A stretch of DNA of 22,152 nt from a virus, in IMG/VR virus record IMGVR_UViG_3300040801_002488, positions 1 to 22,152 of that record. One strand, 5' to 3'. Shown piece by piece: positions 22,082-22,152 of this stretch (positions are counted from its first letter, which is position 1; every line of letters starts with the position of its first letter). A model generated the notes under the pieces. That model made no database searches, was not told the origin of the DNA, and saw nothing but the letters and a program-made list of their open reading frames with translations. A program made the translations under genes and the position numbers.

Positions 22082-22152
22082 ATGACAAATAAAGAAAAGA
22101 TTGATTCATTTCACGAAAGAAACTCTCATGCATCAACCATGCGAAGACTGTC
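22082..22152 (+). CDS. Start of an unknown gene (cut by window edge)
   Basis: An open frame from ATG 22082 to the end of the window, 23 full codons beginning MTNKEKIDSFHERN, preceded by GAGGTG with a 5-base spacer and by the promoter at 22013-22041. Too little is visible for a functional call. Confidence 0.6.
   Translation, partial: MTNKEKIDSFHERNSHASTMRRL

Noticed and set aside
1-22152. tRNA genes, CRISPR arrays, insertion sequences, attachment sites, introns or homing endonucleases
   Set aside because: None seen: gaps between genes are short and are accounted for by promoters, terminators or leaders. The visible part of thymidylate synthase is uninterrupted, unlike T4 td with its intron; the rest of that gene is outside the window.

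Overview
The window is part of the genome of an AT-rich, T4-superfamily myovirus (a tailed phage with a contractile tail). This rests on a long run of recognisable T4 core genes in the order typical of compact T4-like phages such as the cyano- and pelagiphage type: 16-17-18-19-20-21-22-23, a tail-tube-like gene, uvsY-uvsW-55-47-46-45-44-62-regA. Many lengths are close to T4 (for example, the sliding clamp is 228 residues from the start chosen here). The host cannot be named. Clear TTGACA/TATAAT promoters and strong AGGAG ribosome sites argue for a bacterium with ordinary sigma70 and Shine-Dalgarno initiation and against Bacteroidota.

Region 1 (1-1923, minus strand) is a nucleotide-metabolism/accessory operon read leftward. 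It holds a SprT-like metallopeptidase-fold protein, a zinc-ribbon plus possible OB-like protein, a small unknown protein and the N-terminal part of a thymidylate synthase cut by the window edge. Two sigma70-type promoters drive it (1896-1923 and 1442-1470).

Region 2 (1942-12018, plus strand) is the late packaging and head/tail module: small and large terminase, tail sheath with an extra repeat domain, a small unknown, tail tube, portal, two small unknowns, prohead protease, acidic scaffold and major capsid protein. T4-type late promoter boxes (TATAAATA) lie in the gaps before the sheath (4061) and the scaffold (9672), with a near match (CATAAATA, 1960) before the terminase. Intrinsic terminators follow the tube gene (6860-6900) and the capsid gene (11982-12018).

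Region 3 (12042-21985, plus strand) is the replication/recombination/late-transcription module. A sigma70-type promoter at 12042 starts a run of a tube-like structural protein, UvsY, UvsW, late sigma gp55 and the gp47/gp46 nuclease. A second promoter at 17993 starts sliding clamp, clamp loader subunits with an unknown gene between them, RegA, dUTPase and a von Willebrand A protein. A terminator at 21992-22028 overlaps a promoter at 22013-22041 that feeds a gene running off the right edge.

The genes fit one programme: host-sigma promoters express the clamp, its loader and gp55; gp55 with the DNA-loaded clamp then reads the TATAAATA promoters of the packaging and head/tail genes. RegA probably tunes early mRNA translation, and the thymidylate synthase and dUTPase supply dTTP. 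No tRNA genes, insertion sequences, integrase or CRISPR array were seen, and no gap between genes exceeds about 170 bases. I found no convincing wholly new multi-gene system. The most interesting items are the late-promoter/gp55/clamp circuit, the GSGY repeat insert in the sheath, the unknown gene inside the clamp-loader cluster, the altered SRC region of gp44 and the vWA protein.
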